From Chloroflexota bacterium (GTDB lineage: Bacteria; Chloroflexota; Dormibacteria; Dormibacterales; Dormibacteraceae), in assembly GCA_005880175.1 (NCBI GenBank), contig VBJR01000352.1, positions 1-10,542 on the forward strand: 10,542 nucleotides of DNA, written 5' to 3'. The position numbers and the translations under genes were made by a program. Each line of letters begins with the position of its first letter. Position 1 is the stretch's first letter. Of this stretch, positions 1-7,340 are shown piece by piece. The notes under the pieces were generated by a model that saw only the letters and a list, made by a program, of their open reading frames with translations, had not been told where the DNA came from and ran no database searches.

Positions 1-918
1 GAGCCGTACGACCACGGGACGCTCGACGTCGGCGACGGCAACCTCGTCTACTGGGAGGTCTGCGGCCGGCCCGACGGGAAGCCCGCCGTCGTCCTCCACG
101 GCGGGCCCGGGTCCGGGTGCGCGCCCGGGTTTCGGCGCTACTTCGACCCCGACGCGTACCGGGTCGTCCTGTTCGACCAGCGGGGGTGCGGGCGCAGCCG
201 GCCGCTCGCCGGTGATCCGGCCGTGGACCTCGCCGCCAACACGACCCATTACCTGATCGCCGACATCGACCTGCTGCGCGAGCACCTGGGCATCGAGCGC
301 TGGCTCGTGTTCGGCGGGTCCTGGGGCTCGACGCTCGGGCTGGCCTACGCCGAGCGGTTTCCCGAGCGCGTCACCGAGCTGGTGCTGTTCAGCGTCGTCA
401 CCACCTCGCGAGGAGAGGTCCGGTGGGTGACCCACCACTCCGGCCGGTTCTACCCCGAGCAGTGGGCCCGGTTCCGCGACGGCGTGCCGCCCCAGGAGCG
501 CGACGGCGATCTCGCCGCCGCCTACGCGCGCCTGCTCCAGGATCCCGACCCCGCCGTCCGCGAGCGGGCGGCTCGCGACTGGTGCGACTGGGAGGACACG
601 CACGTCGGCGGGCCGCACGACACCCGGTACGACGACCCCGCCTTCCGCGTGCGGTTCGCCCGACTCGTCACGCACTACTGGAGCCACGCCGCCTGGCTCG
701 AGGACGGCGCCCTCATCCGCGACGCGGGGCGCCTGGCCGGCATCCCCGGCGTGCTCGTCCACGGCCTGCTCGACCTCAGCGGACCGGTGGACGTCCCCTG
801 GCACCTGTCCCGAGCCTGGCCCGACGCCGAGCTCGTCCTGATCGGCGAGGGACCCCACGGCCTGCGCGACCAGGCCACCCGCGCGGCGGTCGCCGACGCG
901 CTCGATCGGTTCGCGTAG
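1..918 (+). CDS. pip: Proline iminopeptidase, alpha/beta hydrolase (5' end missing)
   Basis: This enzyme family (peptidase S33) releases N-terminal proline from short peptides in the cytoplasm. The reading frame is open from base 1 and gives 305 residues. The first visible residues (EPYDHGTLDVGDG) match the family a little inside its N terminus, so probably only about 10 codons lie outside the window. Seen here: HGGPG (oxyanion-hole region), DQRGCGRS, and the nucleophile elbow GGSWGS with Ser at window residue 107. The likely acid is Asp258 in HGLLDLSGPV and the likely base is His286 in GEGPHG. The last two motifs differ slightly from the usual GRYD and GH forms. The lid region (RFYPEQWARF) is also typical. 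The next gene starts 19 bp downstream on the same strand, so the two are probably co-transcribed. A plain alpha/beta hydrolase of other specificity is less likely given HGGPG plus GGSWGS. Confidence 0.93.
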   Translation, partial: EPYDHGTLDVGDGNLVYWEVCGRPDGKPAVVLHGGPGSGCAPGFRRYFDPDAYRVVLFDQRGCGRSRPLAGDPAVDLAANTTHYLIADIDLLREHLGIERWLVFGGSWGSTLGLAYAERFPERVTELVLFSVVTTSRGEVRWVTHHSGRFYPEQWARFRDGVPPQERDGDLAAAYARLLQDPDPAVRERAARDWCDWEDTHVGGPHDTRYDDPAFRVRFARLVTHYWSHAAWLEDGALIRDAGRLAGIPGVLVHGLLDLSGPVDVPWHLSRAWPDAELVLIGEGPHGLRDQATRAAVADALDRFA

Positions 919-937
919 ATCCCGACAATGGAGTCAG

Positions 938-1861
938 ATGCGACTCGCTGTTCCCGCCGCCCTCCGCGACCACCTGACCCGCCTGCCCGCCGGCGTCGAC
1001 GTCGCCTGGTACTCCGGCTTCGACGAGTGCCGCACCGCCGTCGCCGACGCCGAGGTGCTGTGGATCGACTTCTTCCGCCGGGTCCAGATCGAGACCCTGC
1101 TCCGGGAGGCGCGGCGCCTGCGCTGGATCTTCAGCCGCGGCGCCGGCATGGACCGCCAGCCGCTCGACCTGTTCCGCGAGCGCGGCCTGACCCTCACGAA
1201 CGGGTCCGGCCTGGCCGCCGGCCCGATCGCCGAGTCGCTCGTCCTGGCCATGCTCGCCGCCGCCAAGCGGTTCCCCGACCTGGTCCGGGCCCAGGACCGC
1301 CGCGAGTGGCTGCCGCGGCCGCCCGGCCTGGGCGAGCTCCAGGGCAGCCGGGCGCTGGTCCTCGGCTACGGCGCGATCGGCCACGAGGTGGCGGCCCGGC
1401 TCCGCGGGTTCGGCGTGGACGTCGTCGGCGTCCGCCGGCACCCGGTCGAGGACCCCGCCGTGATCGGCCCCGACGAGTGGCGGGCCCGGCTCCACGAGTT
1501 CGACTGGGTCCTGGTCACCGTCGCGTCCACCGCCTCCACCCGGCACCTGGTCGGCACAGCGGAGCTCGCCGCGATGAAGCCCGGCGCGTGGCTCCTGAAC
1601 GTGACCAGGGGCTGGATCATCGACCAGCGGGCCCTGCTGGCCGCGCTGCGCGACGGCCCGCTGGGCGGCGCCTACCTCGACGTCACCGACCCCGAGCCGC
1701 TGCCGCCGGACAGCGAGCTGTGGGCCATGCCCAACGTGATCATCACGCCGCACGCCTCGTGGGCGTCCGCCCGCTTCGGCGCAGCGCGTTGGTCGACGTG
1801 GCCAGGCCCGGGCGCAGGCGGTAGTCGAACGTCATGGCCGGTCCGTCACCGTCGTTCGTGA
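938..1861 (+). CDS. D-2-hydroxyacid dehydrogenase, C terminus apparently replaced
   Basis: This is an NAD(P)-dependent 2-hydroxyacid dehydrogenase of the phosphoglycerate dehydrogenase / glyoxylate-hydroxypyruvate reductase group; the substrate is not predictable. The Rossmann motif GYGAIG is at residues 143-148. The catalytic triad is complete: Arg224 in NVTRGW, Glu253 in TDPEP and His272 in TPHAS. The ATG at 938 has GGAG four bases upstream (930-933). The gene follows the iminopeptidase by 19 bp. After about residue 281 the family sequence stops. The final 26 residues (rich in Arg, Trp, Ser, Gly and Pro) are simply the antisense of the MutS-like gene's conserved 3' end. Family members normally continue for about 35 residues after HxS, with a helix that packs back on the substrate domain and an N-V-V-D type ending. 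That segment is absent, so the product may be unstable or the locus rearranged. Confidence 0.85.
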   Translation: MRLAVPAALRDHLTRLPAGVDVAWYSGFDECRTAVADAEVLWIDFFRRVQIETLLREARRLRWIFSRGAGMDRQPLDLFRERGLTLTNGSGLAAGPIAESLVLAMLAAAKRFPDLVRAQDRREWLPRPPGLGELQGSRALVLGYGAIGHEVAARLRGFGVDVVGVRRHPVEDPAVIGPDEWRARLHEFDWVLVTVASTASTRHLVGTAELAAMKPGAWLLNVTRGWIIDQRALLAALRDGPLGGAYLDVTDPEPLPPDSELWAMPNVIITPHASWASARFGAARWSTWPGPGAGGSRTSWPVRHRRS

Positions 1862-3572
1862 TCGTCTCCCGGAAGTGCACGAGCCGGGCGACCGCGGCCG
1901 TCGCCGGGTCGTCGGCCAGCGTGAGGTCGTGCGTCGAGACCGCGCCGATCGCGCGCAGCCCGGCCAGGTGGGCCAGGATCGCCCGCGCCGCGACCTGCCG
2001 CTCCGCCGTGTTCGTGCCCTGCAGCACCTCGTCGAGCAGGTAGCAGGCGAGCGGGCCGCCCTCCGCCGTCGTCGCCTCGGCCGCCGCCACCACCCGCTTC
2101 AGGCGCTGCAGCTCGGCCAGGAAGTGCGACACGCCGCGCTCCAGCGAGTCCGCGATCCGCATGCTCGTCCACACGCGCAGCGGGGGCAGGCGCAGGCGCG
2201 CCGCGCAGACCGGGGCGCCGGCCATGGCCAGCACCGCGTTCGTGCCCAGCGCCCGCAGCAGCGTGCTCTTGCCGGACATGTTCGACCCGGTCACCAGCAG
2301 CACGCCGCCCGGTGGCCCCACCGTCACGTCGTTGTCCACGCGGCGCGCCGGCTCGATCAGCGGATGGCCCAGGCCCCTCGCCTCCAGCCGGTCGGCCGAG
2401 GCGTCCAGGTCCGGCCACGCCCACGCCGGGTGGGCGTGCGCCAGCGCGGCCAGGCCGGCCAGCGCCTCCAGCTCGCCCAGCGCGGCGAGCCAGCCCCGCG
2501 CCTGCCCGCCCGCCTGAGCCCGCCAGCGCTCGACCGCCACCAGCACGTGCACGTTCCACAGGAACGCGGTCTGGAGCAGCAGGTACAGCGCCGACGCCGG
2601 CGGCACCGCGAACCCCACGATCGTGTCCAGGCGCCGGAGCCGCCGCACCGCCTGCTGCCCGCCGGCCCCCAGCCGCTGGAGGCGGGGTGCCGCGAACGCC
2701 GCGCCGCCCAGCAGCGCGAGCTGGTCCGCGTACGCCGCCAGCGCCCCGTGGTGCGACCGGCCCGGGCTCAGCGCCGCCTCCGCCCGGCCGGCCAGCGTCA
2801 GCCCGACGACCGCGTTCGCGGCCAGGACGAGGATCCACAGCGGCGCCGCGACAACGTGGGTCAGCCACAGCACCCCCAGCAGAAGCGCCAGCGCCGGGCC
2901 CGCCCAGGCCCAGATTCGCAGCCACAGCCAGCCCTCGGGCGTCCCGCCGCCCTCCGCCCAGCGCAGGAACGGCTCCGGGTCGGGCCGCGCGCCGGCCTGC
3001 AGCCGGCCCCGCAGCTGCAGCTCCTCGCGCAGGTCGAGCTTGCCGGCCAGCTCGGCCGCCGCAGCCTGGCGCTCGCGCACCTCCGCCGGCTCGGCGGGGG
3101 CGAGCAGCCAGCCGGCCAGCGCGCCGGCGCCCACCGGCGTCGTCGTGGTGTCCAGCAGCCGCAGCAGCGACGCCCGCCCGGTCACGTCCAGGTCCGCCGC
3201 GTACGGGTGCTCGTCCGGCGGCGGGGCGGCGGCGCGGCCGTCAGCCTCGGGCGGCCCGAGCCCGTCCCAGTCGCGAGCCAGCCGGAGCAGCGCCTCCTCG
3301 TTGATCCGCCGGCGCAGGTCCGCTCGCCGGCGGCGAACCGAGAGCCGGCCATGCCAGACGACGAGGCCGAAGAACGCGACCAACGCGCCCGCGGCCGGGA
3401 CGGCGAGCGGCGGCCAGCCGCGCCACCAGGCGACGCCGGCGCCGGCGGCCGCGAGCAGGAACGTCGCCAGGCGCAGGTTGACGACGCGGTCGATGGTTCC
3501 CGCCAGCCGGGCCGCCTCGTCACCGGCCGCGGCCGACCGCGCCCGGTAGACGGCCGCCGGATCGTCGCTCAC
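1743..3572 (-). CDS. Membrane-anchored MutS-family ATPase (MutS-related, not the repair MutS)
   Basis: The gene encodes 609 residues from a GTG at 3572. The first residues (SDDPAAVYRAR...NLRLATFL) match how these MutS-related proteins begin, and upstream in-frame codons fall inside the divergent phosphoesterase gene. Hydrophobic segments lie at about 35-50, 55-73, 220-240 and 246-265, so the protein is probably in the inner membrane. The C-terminal MutS ATPase domain has Walker A GSNMSGKST (Lys435), Walker B YLLDE (Asp514, Glu515) followed by QGTNTAE, and a switch histidine in STHD (His548). The mismatch-binding N-terminal domain of true MutS is absent. The role of this family is unknown to me. 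Homology runs through FDYRLRPG...STNAL to about residue 597; the last dozen residues (RRSGRTPTRRAA) do not look like the family's usual LMxxxGL ending. They come from antisense of the hydroxyacid dehydrogenase, implying a shared truncation. Confidence 0.88.
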   Translation of the reverse strand: MSDDPAAVYRARSAAAGDEAARLAGTIDRVVNLRLATFLLAAAGAGVAWWRGWPPLAVPAAGALVAFFGLVVWHGRLSVRRRRADLRRRINEEALLRLARDWDGLGPPEADGRAAAPPPDEHPYAADLDVTGRASLLRLLDTTTTPVGAGALAGWLLAPAEPAEVRERQAAAAELAGKLDLREELQLRGRLQAGARPDPEPFLRWAEGGGTPEGWLWLRIWAWAGPALALLLGVLWLTHVVAAPLWILVLAANAVVGLTLAGRAEAALSPGRSHHGALAAYADQLALLGGAAFAAPRLQRLGAGGQQAVRRLRRLDTIVGFAVPPASALYLLLQTAFLWNVHVLVAVERWRAQAGGQARGWLAALGELEALAGLAALAHAHPAWAWPDLDASADRLEARGLGHPLIEPARRVDNDVTVGPPGGVLLVTGSNMSGKSTLLRALGTNAVLAMAGAPVCAARLRLPPLRVWTSMRIADSLERGVSHFLAELQRLKRVVAAAEATTAEGGPLACYLLDEVLQGTNTAERQVAARAILAHLAGLRAIGAVSTHDLTLADDPATAAVARLVHFRETITNDGDGPAMTFDYRLRPGLATSTNALRRSGRTPTRRAA

Positions 3573-3608
3573 GATGCCTGACCATAGCCGTCGGCGATAC
3601 TGGCCGCC
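3573..3608. promoter_or_regulatory. Compact divergent promoter region, probably leaderless transcripts
   Basis: Only 36 bp separate the GTG of the MutS-like gene from the ATG of the phosphoesterase. A -10-like hexamer faces each gene: GATACT at 3596-3601 ends 7 bases before the ATG, and TATGGT on the minus strand (3586-3581) ends 8 bases before the GTG. Neither start has a convincing Shine-Dalgarno sequence. In Actinomycetota a TANNNT box ending about 7 bases before the start codon is the usual arrangement for leaderless mRNA. Leaderless expression of both genes is therefore inferred, not shown. Confidence 0.45.
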
Positions 3609-5120
3609 ATGGCTGTCATCGAGCACGTCTTCGTGCTCATGCTCGAGAACCGTTCCTTCGACCACCTGCTCGGCTTCGCCGGCCTGCGGGGCGCCGACGG
3701 CCTGACCGGCGCCGAGTCGAACCCCCTGCCCTCCGGCGAGCGGGTCCCCGTCGCCCGGGGCGCGCCGTACATCCTGCCCATCGACCCGGGCCACGAATTC
3801 GGCGACGTGGTCGAGCAGCTCTGCGGCCCGGGCACGAGCTACGCCGGTGGACCCTACCCGCCGATCGACAACCAGGGGTTCGCCGCCTGCCTGGCCGACC
3901 ACATCGCCAGGACGCGAGCCGCGGCCGACCCCTCACTGGCGATGCGCGGCTTCGGGCCCGACCAGCTCCCCGTGCTGACCACGCTGGCGCGCGAGTTCGC
4001 GGTCTGCGACCGCTGGTTCTCGTCGATGCCCGGGCCGACGTGGCCGAACCGCCTGTTCGTCCACGCCGCCTCGGCCGCCGGCCTGGACGACAGCCCGACC
4101 AGCCTGCGCTCCGTCACCTCGATCGTCCACGGCTTCGAGTTCGAGCACGGCACGGTGTTCGACCGGCTCGACCGGGCCGGCCTGTCCTGGCACGTCGTCG
4201 AGGGCGACGCGCTGCCCCAGTCGCTCGCCCTCGGCGGCATGCTCGAGCGCGCGGTCGAGCGGCGCTTCATCGGCCTCGACGACCTGAAGGAGCGCCTGAG
4301 CCGGCCCGGGTTCGACGACGCGTACGTGTTCATCGAGCCCAGCTACGGGCACGTGCTCGCCGACGGCCGCAACTTCAAGTGCGGCAGCTCGATGCATCCC
4401 CTCGACGACGTGACGCGGGGCGAGCGGCTGGTCAAGGAGGTCTACGAGGCGATCCGGAGCTCGGCGTGCTGGCCGACCAGCCTGCTCCTGATCACGTTCG
4501 ACGAGCACGGCGGCCTCTACGACCACGTGACCCCGCCGCCCGCCGTCGCCCCGGGCGACACGTTCGATCCGGACAACAACCGGCACGGCTTCCGCTTCGA
4601 CCAGCTGGGCGTGCGCGTGCCGGCGCTGATCGTCTCCCCCCACGTGCCCCGGGGCGTGGTCGACCACACCGTGTACGACCACACCTCGCTGCTGGCGACC
4701 GTCGAGCACCTGTACGGCCTGGAGCCGATGACCCGGCGGGACGCGGCCGCCGAGCGATTCGACCACCTCCTCTCGGCGCCGGCCCAGCGCCGGGACACGC
4801 CCGCCCGCCTGCCCGAGCCGGCCGTGTCCGGCATCCGCGAGTGCGAGGGCGGGACGTGGGAGGAGCGGCTCGCCGGCGACCTGGAGGAGATGCCCGAGCA
4901 CCTGTCAGGCGAGGTGGACGCCGCCCTGGTCGGGTTCCTGCACGTGGCGGTCGCGCGCGAGCTCCACCTGGCCGCCTCTGTCCACCGGGACGTGGGTCGG
5001 GCCATCCGCGACGAGGAGGACCGGCTGGTCAGCGCGGTCCGCGGCGTCCGGACGAAGTTCGACGCGGTCAGGCTGCTGCGCGACGTCGAGCGGCGCTACC
5101 AGCGCCACCGCGAGGCCTAG
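3609..5120 (+). CDS. Phospholipase C / acid phosphatase-type phosphoesterase
   Basis: The gene encodes 503 residues of the bacterial phosphoesterase family (PF04185 type) that includes non-specific phospholipase C and acid phosphatase AcpA. These are metal-dependent enzymes that cleave phosphate esters. The start is clear, because the active-site motif ENRSFDH sits at residues 13-19 as in cytosolic-looking members. Other family motifs are SSMHPLDD (His263), ITFDEHGGLYDHV (Asp298, Glu299, His306), SPHVPRG (His345) and the VYDHTS segment (Asp357, His358). There is no Tat or Sec signal peptide, unlike many secreted phospholipases C, so the product may act in the cytoplasm or leave by another route. 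After about residue 415 there is a charged, mostly helical tail of about 90 residues (EERLAGDLEEMPEHL... to VERRYQRHREA) of unknown purpose. The gene is divergent from the MutS-like gene and convergent with the dehydrogenase operon. Confidence 0.92.
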   Translation: MAVIEHVFVLMLENRSFDHLLGFAGLRGADGLTGAESNPLPSGERVPVARGAPYILPIDPGHEFGDVVEQLCGPGTSYAGGPYPPIDNQGFAACLADHIARTRAAADPSLAMRGFGPDQLPVLTTLAREFAVCDRWFSSMPGPTWPNRLFVHAASAAGLDDSPTSLRSVTSIVHGFEFEHGTVFDRLDRAGLSWHVVEGDALPQSLALGGMLERAVERRFIGLDDLKERLSRPGFDDAYVFIEPSYGHVLADGRNFKCGSSMHPLDDVTRGERLVKEVYEAIRSSACWPTSLLLITFDEHGGLYDHVTPPPAVAPGDTFDPDNNRHGFRFDQLGVRVPALIVSPHVPRGVVDHTVYDHTSLLATVEHLYGLEPMTRRDAAAERFDHLLSAPAQRRDTPARLPEPAVSGIRECEGGTWEERLAGDLEEMPEHLSGEVDAALVGFLHVAVARELHLAASVHRDVGRAIRDEEDRLVSAVRGVRTKFDAVRLLRDVERRYQRHREA

Positions 5121-5163
5121 AGATGCGCGTTGAACTTCGCAGCCGGCCTGGAAGCGGGCGGGG

Positions 5164-5251
5164 AGAAGGCCGTTCGGGGCGGCTGACGGGCCGGGGCTCA
5201 GCACGGCCCGGGCGGAGTCTGGGCCCGTCAGTTGCCCCCGACGGGCCTTCT
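5164..5251. terminator. Long imperfect inverted repeat between convergent genes, likely bidirectional terminator
   Basis: The 172-bp gap between the phosphoesterase and the zinc dehydrogenase has no credible gene. It holds two arms of about 30 bases, 5164-5192 and 5221-5251, which pair with a few mismatches. Both ends read AGAAGGCC outward, and the inner parts CTGACGGGCC and GGGCCCGTCAG pair perfectly over ten bases. The loop is about 28 bases. An alternative inner stem, CGGGCC at 5187-5192 with GGCCCG at 5205-5210, would compete with it. Neither side is followed by a true U tract, which is common for high-GC terminators. The position between converging genes favours termination in both directions, but a structured RNA element cannot be excluded. 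Confidence 0.5.
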
Positions 5252-5292
5252 TCGCGCCGGTCTCCAGGGCTGCCCCGATGTTCAGCAGCTCC

Positions 5293-6396
5293 CTAGACGC
5301 CGTTCGGGCTGATCGACACGTGCACCGCCTGCTCGCCGGGCACCTCGCCGGCCAGCGTCTCGATGGCGCGGGCCGTGTCGTCCAGCGCGAACGTGTGCGT
5401 GTGCAGCCGCTCCAGCGGGAACCGCCCCGACTCGATGATGCGGATCGCCTCCATGTAGGCACGGGCGTCGACGCCGTACGCGCCGACCACGGTGGCCGCC
5501 TTGTGGATGATCAGGTCGGTCGGCAGGTCGACCTTGCGGCCGCCCTTCAGCCCGGCCAGCACCACCCGGCCCCCGTGGCGCACGCAGTGCAGCGCGTCGA
5601 GCACGGGCCCGGTCGCGATCGGCGTCAGCTCCAGCACGACGTCGGCCAGCGCGCCGCCGGTGATCTCCTTCACGCGCTCCAGCGTGTCCTCGTGCTCGAC
5701 GTCGATCGTGTGGTCGGCGCCGAACTCGCGGGCCAGCTCCAGCTTGGCCGCGTCCCGCTCCAGGCCGGTCACGATGACGGTCCCCGCGCCCGCCGCCTTG
5801 GCCGCGATCACCGCCGCGATGCCGCGCTGGCCGGGGCCCAGCACCAGCACGGTGTCGCCCATCTGCACGCCGCCCAGGTGGCAGGCCCAGCGCACGCCGG
5901 CGCCCAGCGGGTTGAACATCACGGCCACCTCGGCGGGGATGTCGTTGCGGATCCGGTGCAGGATCGCGTTGGGGTGCAGGTACACGTACTCCGCGTACGC
6001 GCCCCACAGCCCGGGCTCGTTGCGGAGCGGGCTGTTGCCGTACGCCCCGTGCTTGTTCCGGCACGACATGTAGCGGCCGGTCAGGCACAGGTCGCACGTG
6101 CGGCAGGGGATCAGGATCTCCAGCGCGACCCGGTCGCCCGGCCGCACGCCCCAGCGCGCCGCCGCCCGCTCGCCCACCTCCTCGACGATGCCCAGCGGCT
6201 CGTGCCCGGGGATCATCGGGAACCGGTCGCTGTTGGCGCCCAGGTGGCCCTTGTACATCTCGACGTCGCTGCCGCAGATGCCGCAGGCCTCGATGCGGAG
6301 CAGCCCGTCGTCGGGGCCGGTGCGCGGGCGCGGGAACTCCCGGAGCTCGATCTGGCGTGGACCCAGCTGCACCGCGGCGCGGACCATCTCGGTCAT
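5293..6396 (-). CDS. Zinc-dependent medium-chain alcohol/polyol dehydrogenase
   Basis: The gene encodes 367 residues of the medium-chain dehydrogenase/reductase superfamily (threonine/sorbitol/alcohol dehydrogenase-like), cytosolic, oxidising a secondary alcohol or polyol with NAD(P). Catalytic zinc ligands are Cys41 (CGICGSD), His65 and Glu66 (PGHEPLG). The structural zinc site is complete, CX2CX2CX7C with Cys98, Cys101, Cys104 and Cys112. The nucleotide-binding domain carries VLVLGPGQRGIAA, a GxGxxG motif, and then VTGLERDAAKLELAREFGADHTID. The length is normal. The ATG at 6396 overlaps the stop of the short-chain dehydrogenase as ATGA, which suggests translational coupling. It is the third gene of the binding-protein operon. 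The context points to oxidation of an imported hydroxylated compound; the exact substrate is not predictable. Confidence 0.93.
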   Translation of the reverse strand: MTEMVRAAVQLGPRQIELREFPRPRTGPDDGLLRIEACGICGSDVEMYKGHLGANSDRFPMIPGHEPLGIVEEVGERAAARWGVRPGDRVALEILIPCRTCDLCLTGRYMSCRNKHGAYGNSPLRNEPGLWGAYAEYVYLHPNAILHRIRNDIPAEVAVMFNPLGAGVRWACHLGGVQMGDTVLVLGPGQRGIAAVIAAKAAGAGTVIVTGLERDAAKLELAREFGADHTIDVEHEDTLERVKEITGGALADVVLELTPIATGPVLDALHCVRHGGRVVLAGLKGGRKVDLPTDLIIHKAATVVGAYGVDARAYMEAIRIIESGRFPLERLHTHTFALDDTARAIETLAGEVPGEQAVHVSISPNGV

Positions 6397-7274
6397 TCGA
6401 GTCCCCCTTCCAGCCGGACCAGCGGCAGCGGCCCGGCGTTGTGCTCGGGCGGCGTGTAGCCCCAGTACTTGGCCCGGGCGCCGCCGTCCACCACGAAGTC
6501 GCAGCCCGTGATCAGTCGCGCGTAGTCGGAGCACATCCAGGCCACGCAGTGCCCGATGTCGGTCGGCGTCGACGCCGCGCCCATCGGCAGGTTGCGGCGG
6601 ACGTCGAACGTGCCGGTCGGCCGCCACCAGCCCGGACGGTCGCCGGGAGGCGGGGGCGGCCGGAACGCGGCGCCCACGCGCACCAGCTCCGGGTTGTCGG
6701 GCTCCGGCGCCGTGGGCGAGAAGCTGTTGACCCGGATGCCGTACGGGGCCAGGTCCATCGCCGCCGCGCGCACGAAGTTGGCCAGGCCGCCCTTGTGGAA
6801 CGCGTACGCGATGACGCCGGGCGCCCCCTGCCACGCGTTCGACGAGAGGACGCAGACGACGCTGCCCCGGATGTCGCGCTCGATCATCGAGATGGCGGCG
6901 TGCTTGGTGTTGAGGAAGCTGCCCGCCGCGGCGACGTTGACCGCGCGGTTGAACCCGTCGAGCGTCTCCTCCAGGACGCCGCGGCCGCCCAGCAGCGCGG
7001 CGTTGTTGATCAGGATGTCGATGCGTCCCCACGCGTCCAGTACCGCCTGCACGTACGCCGTGACGTCGGCCTCGCTGCTGACGTCGCCGGGGATCGCCAT
7101 GCCGGTGCCGCCGCTCCGCTCGATGCGGCGCACGGCGGCCTCGGCCGCCTCCGGACGGAGGTCGTTGCAGGCGACGCGGGCCCCGTACCGCGACAGCGCC
7201 AGGGCGATGCCGCTGCCGATGTTCGGCCCGGTGCCCGTGACCAGGGCGACCTTGCCCTCCAGCGATACATCCAT
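6393..7274 (-). CDS. Short-chain dehydrogenase/reductase (SDR) with C-terminal extension
   Basis: The gene encodes 293 residues of a classical-type SDR, a cytosolic NAD(P)-dependent oxidoreductase. Motifs: the cofactor loop TGTGPNIGSG (residues 13-22, with Asn where most classical SDRs have the middle Gly of TGxxxGIG), NNAA, the active-site serine pair Ser144/Ser145 in LSSNAW, and YxxxK as Tyr157-Lys161. The acidic residue after strand 2 (CNDLRPE) suggests NAD rather than NADP. The substrate-lid region holds a run of five prolines (206-210, FRPPPPPGDRPGWW). After the conserved VVDGG (to residue 265) there is a 28-residue tail beginning ARAKYWGYTPPE, longer than in most classical SDRs. The ATG at 7274 is preceded by AGGAG at seven bases. 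It lies 66 bp after the binding-protein gene and overlaps the zinc dehydrogenase by four bases, so both enzymes probably act in one pathway. Confidence 0.92.
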   Translation of the reverse strand: MDVSLEGKVALVTGTGPNIGSGIALALSRYGARVACNDLRPEAAEAAVRRIERSGGTGMAIPGDVSSEADVTAYVQAVLDAWGRIDILINNAALLGGRGVLEETLDGFNRAVNVAAAGSFLNTKHAAISMIERDIRGSVVCVLSSNAWQGAPGVIAYAFHKGGLANFVRAAAMDLAPYGIRVNSFSPTAPEPDNPELVRVGAAFRPPPPPGDRPGWWRPTGTFDVRRNLPMGAASTPTDIGHCVAWMCSDYARLITGCDFVVDGGARAKYWGYTPPEHNAGPLPLVRLEGGLE

Positions 7275-7294
7275 CCACGTCTCCTGGAGAAGGG

Positions 7295-7331
7295 GCCGGG
7301 GCCGGGCGGCCCCGCGGCCGCCGGCCCCGGC
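7295..7331 (-). promoter_or_regulatory. GC-only intercistronic hairpin after the binding-protein gene
   Basis: The 66-bp gap between the binding-protein stop and the SDR start contains a stem with arms 7295-7310 and 7317-7331. The arms pair over 15 bases with one bulged base, around a six-base loop, and every base is G or C. It starts 9 bases after the stop codon and is not followed by a U tract. Such hairpins often protect the 3' end of binding-protein mRNA and reduce expression of downstream genes, giving excess binding protein. Partial termination or mRNA stabilisation is the inferred role. Confidence 0.6.
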
Positions 7332-7340
7332 GTGTTGCGG

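Noticed and set aside
938..1861. Idea that the dehydrogenase tail is a novel fused domain
   Set aside because: The last 26 codons are exactly antisense to conserved MutS-like code, so they cannot be an independent domain.
1875..3581. Plus-strand open frame of 568 codons opposite the MutS-like gene
   Set aside because: The composition is dominated by Arg, Gln, Pro and Ala with no motif, while the opposite strand carries a complete ATPase domain.
3573..3902. Upstream extension of the MutS-like gene
   Set aside because: It would run 330 bp across the phosphoesterase start and ENRSFDH motif, and the extra residues match nothing. The GTG at 3572 fits the family N terminus.
4905..5462. Possible minus-strand gene reading through the 5121-5292 spacer
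   Set aside because: The readable peptide in the spacer only reflects the long inverted repeat and GC-rich composition. Both ends run into the antisense of real genes.
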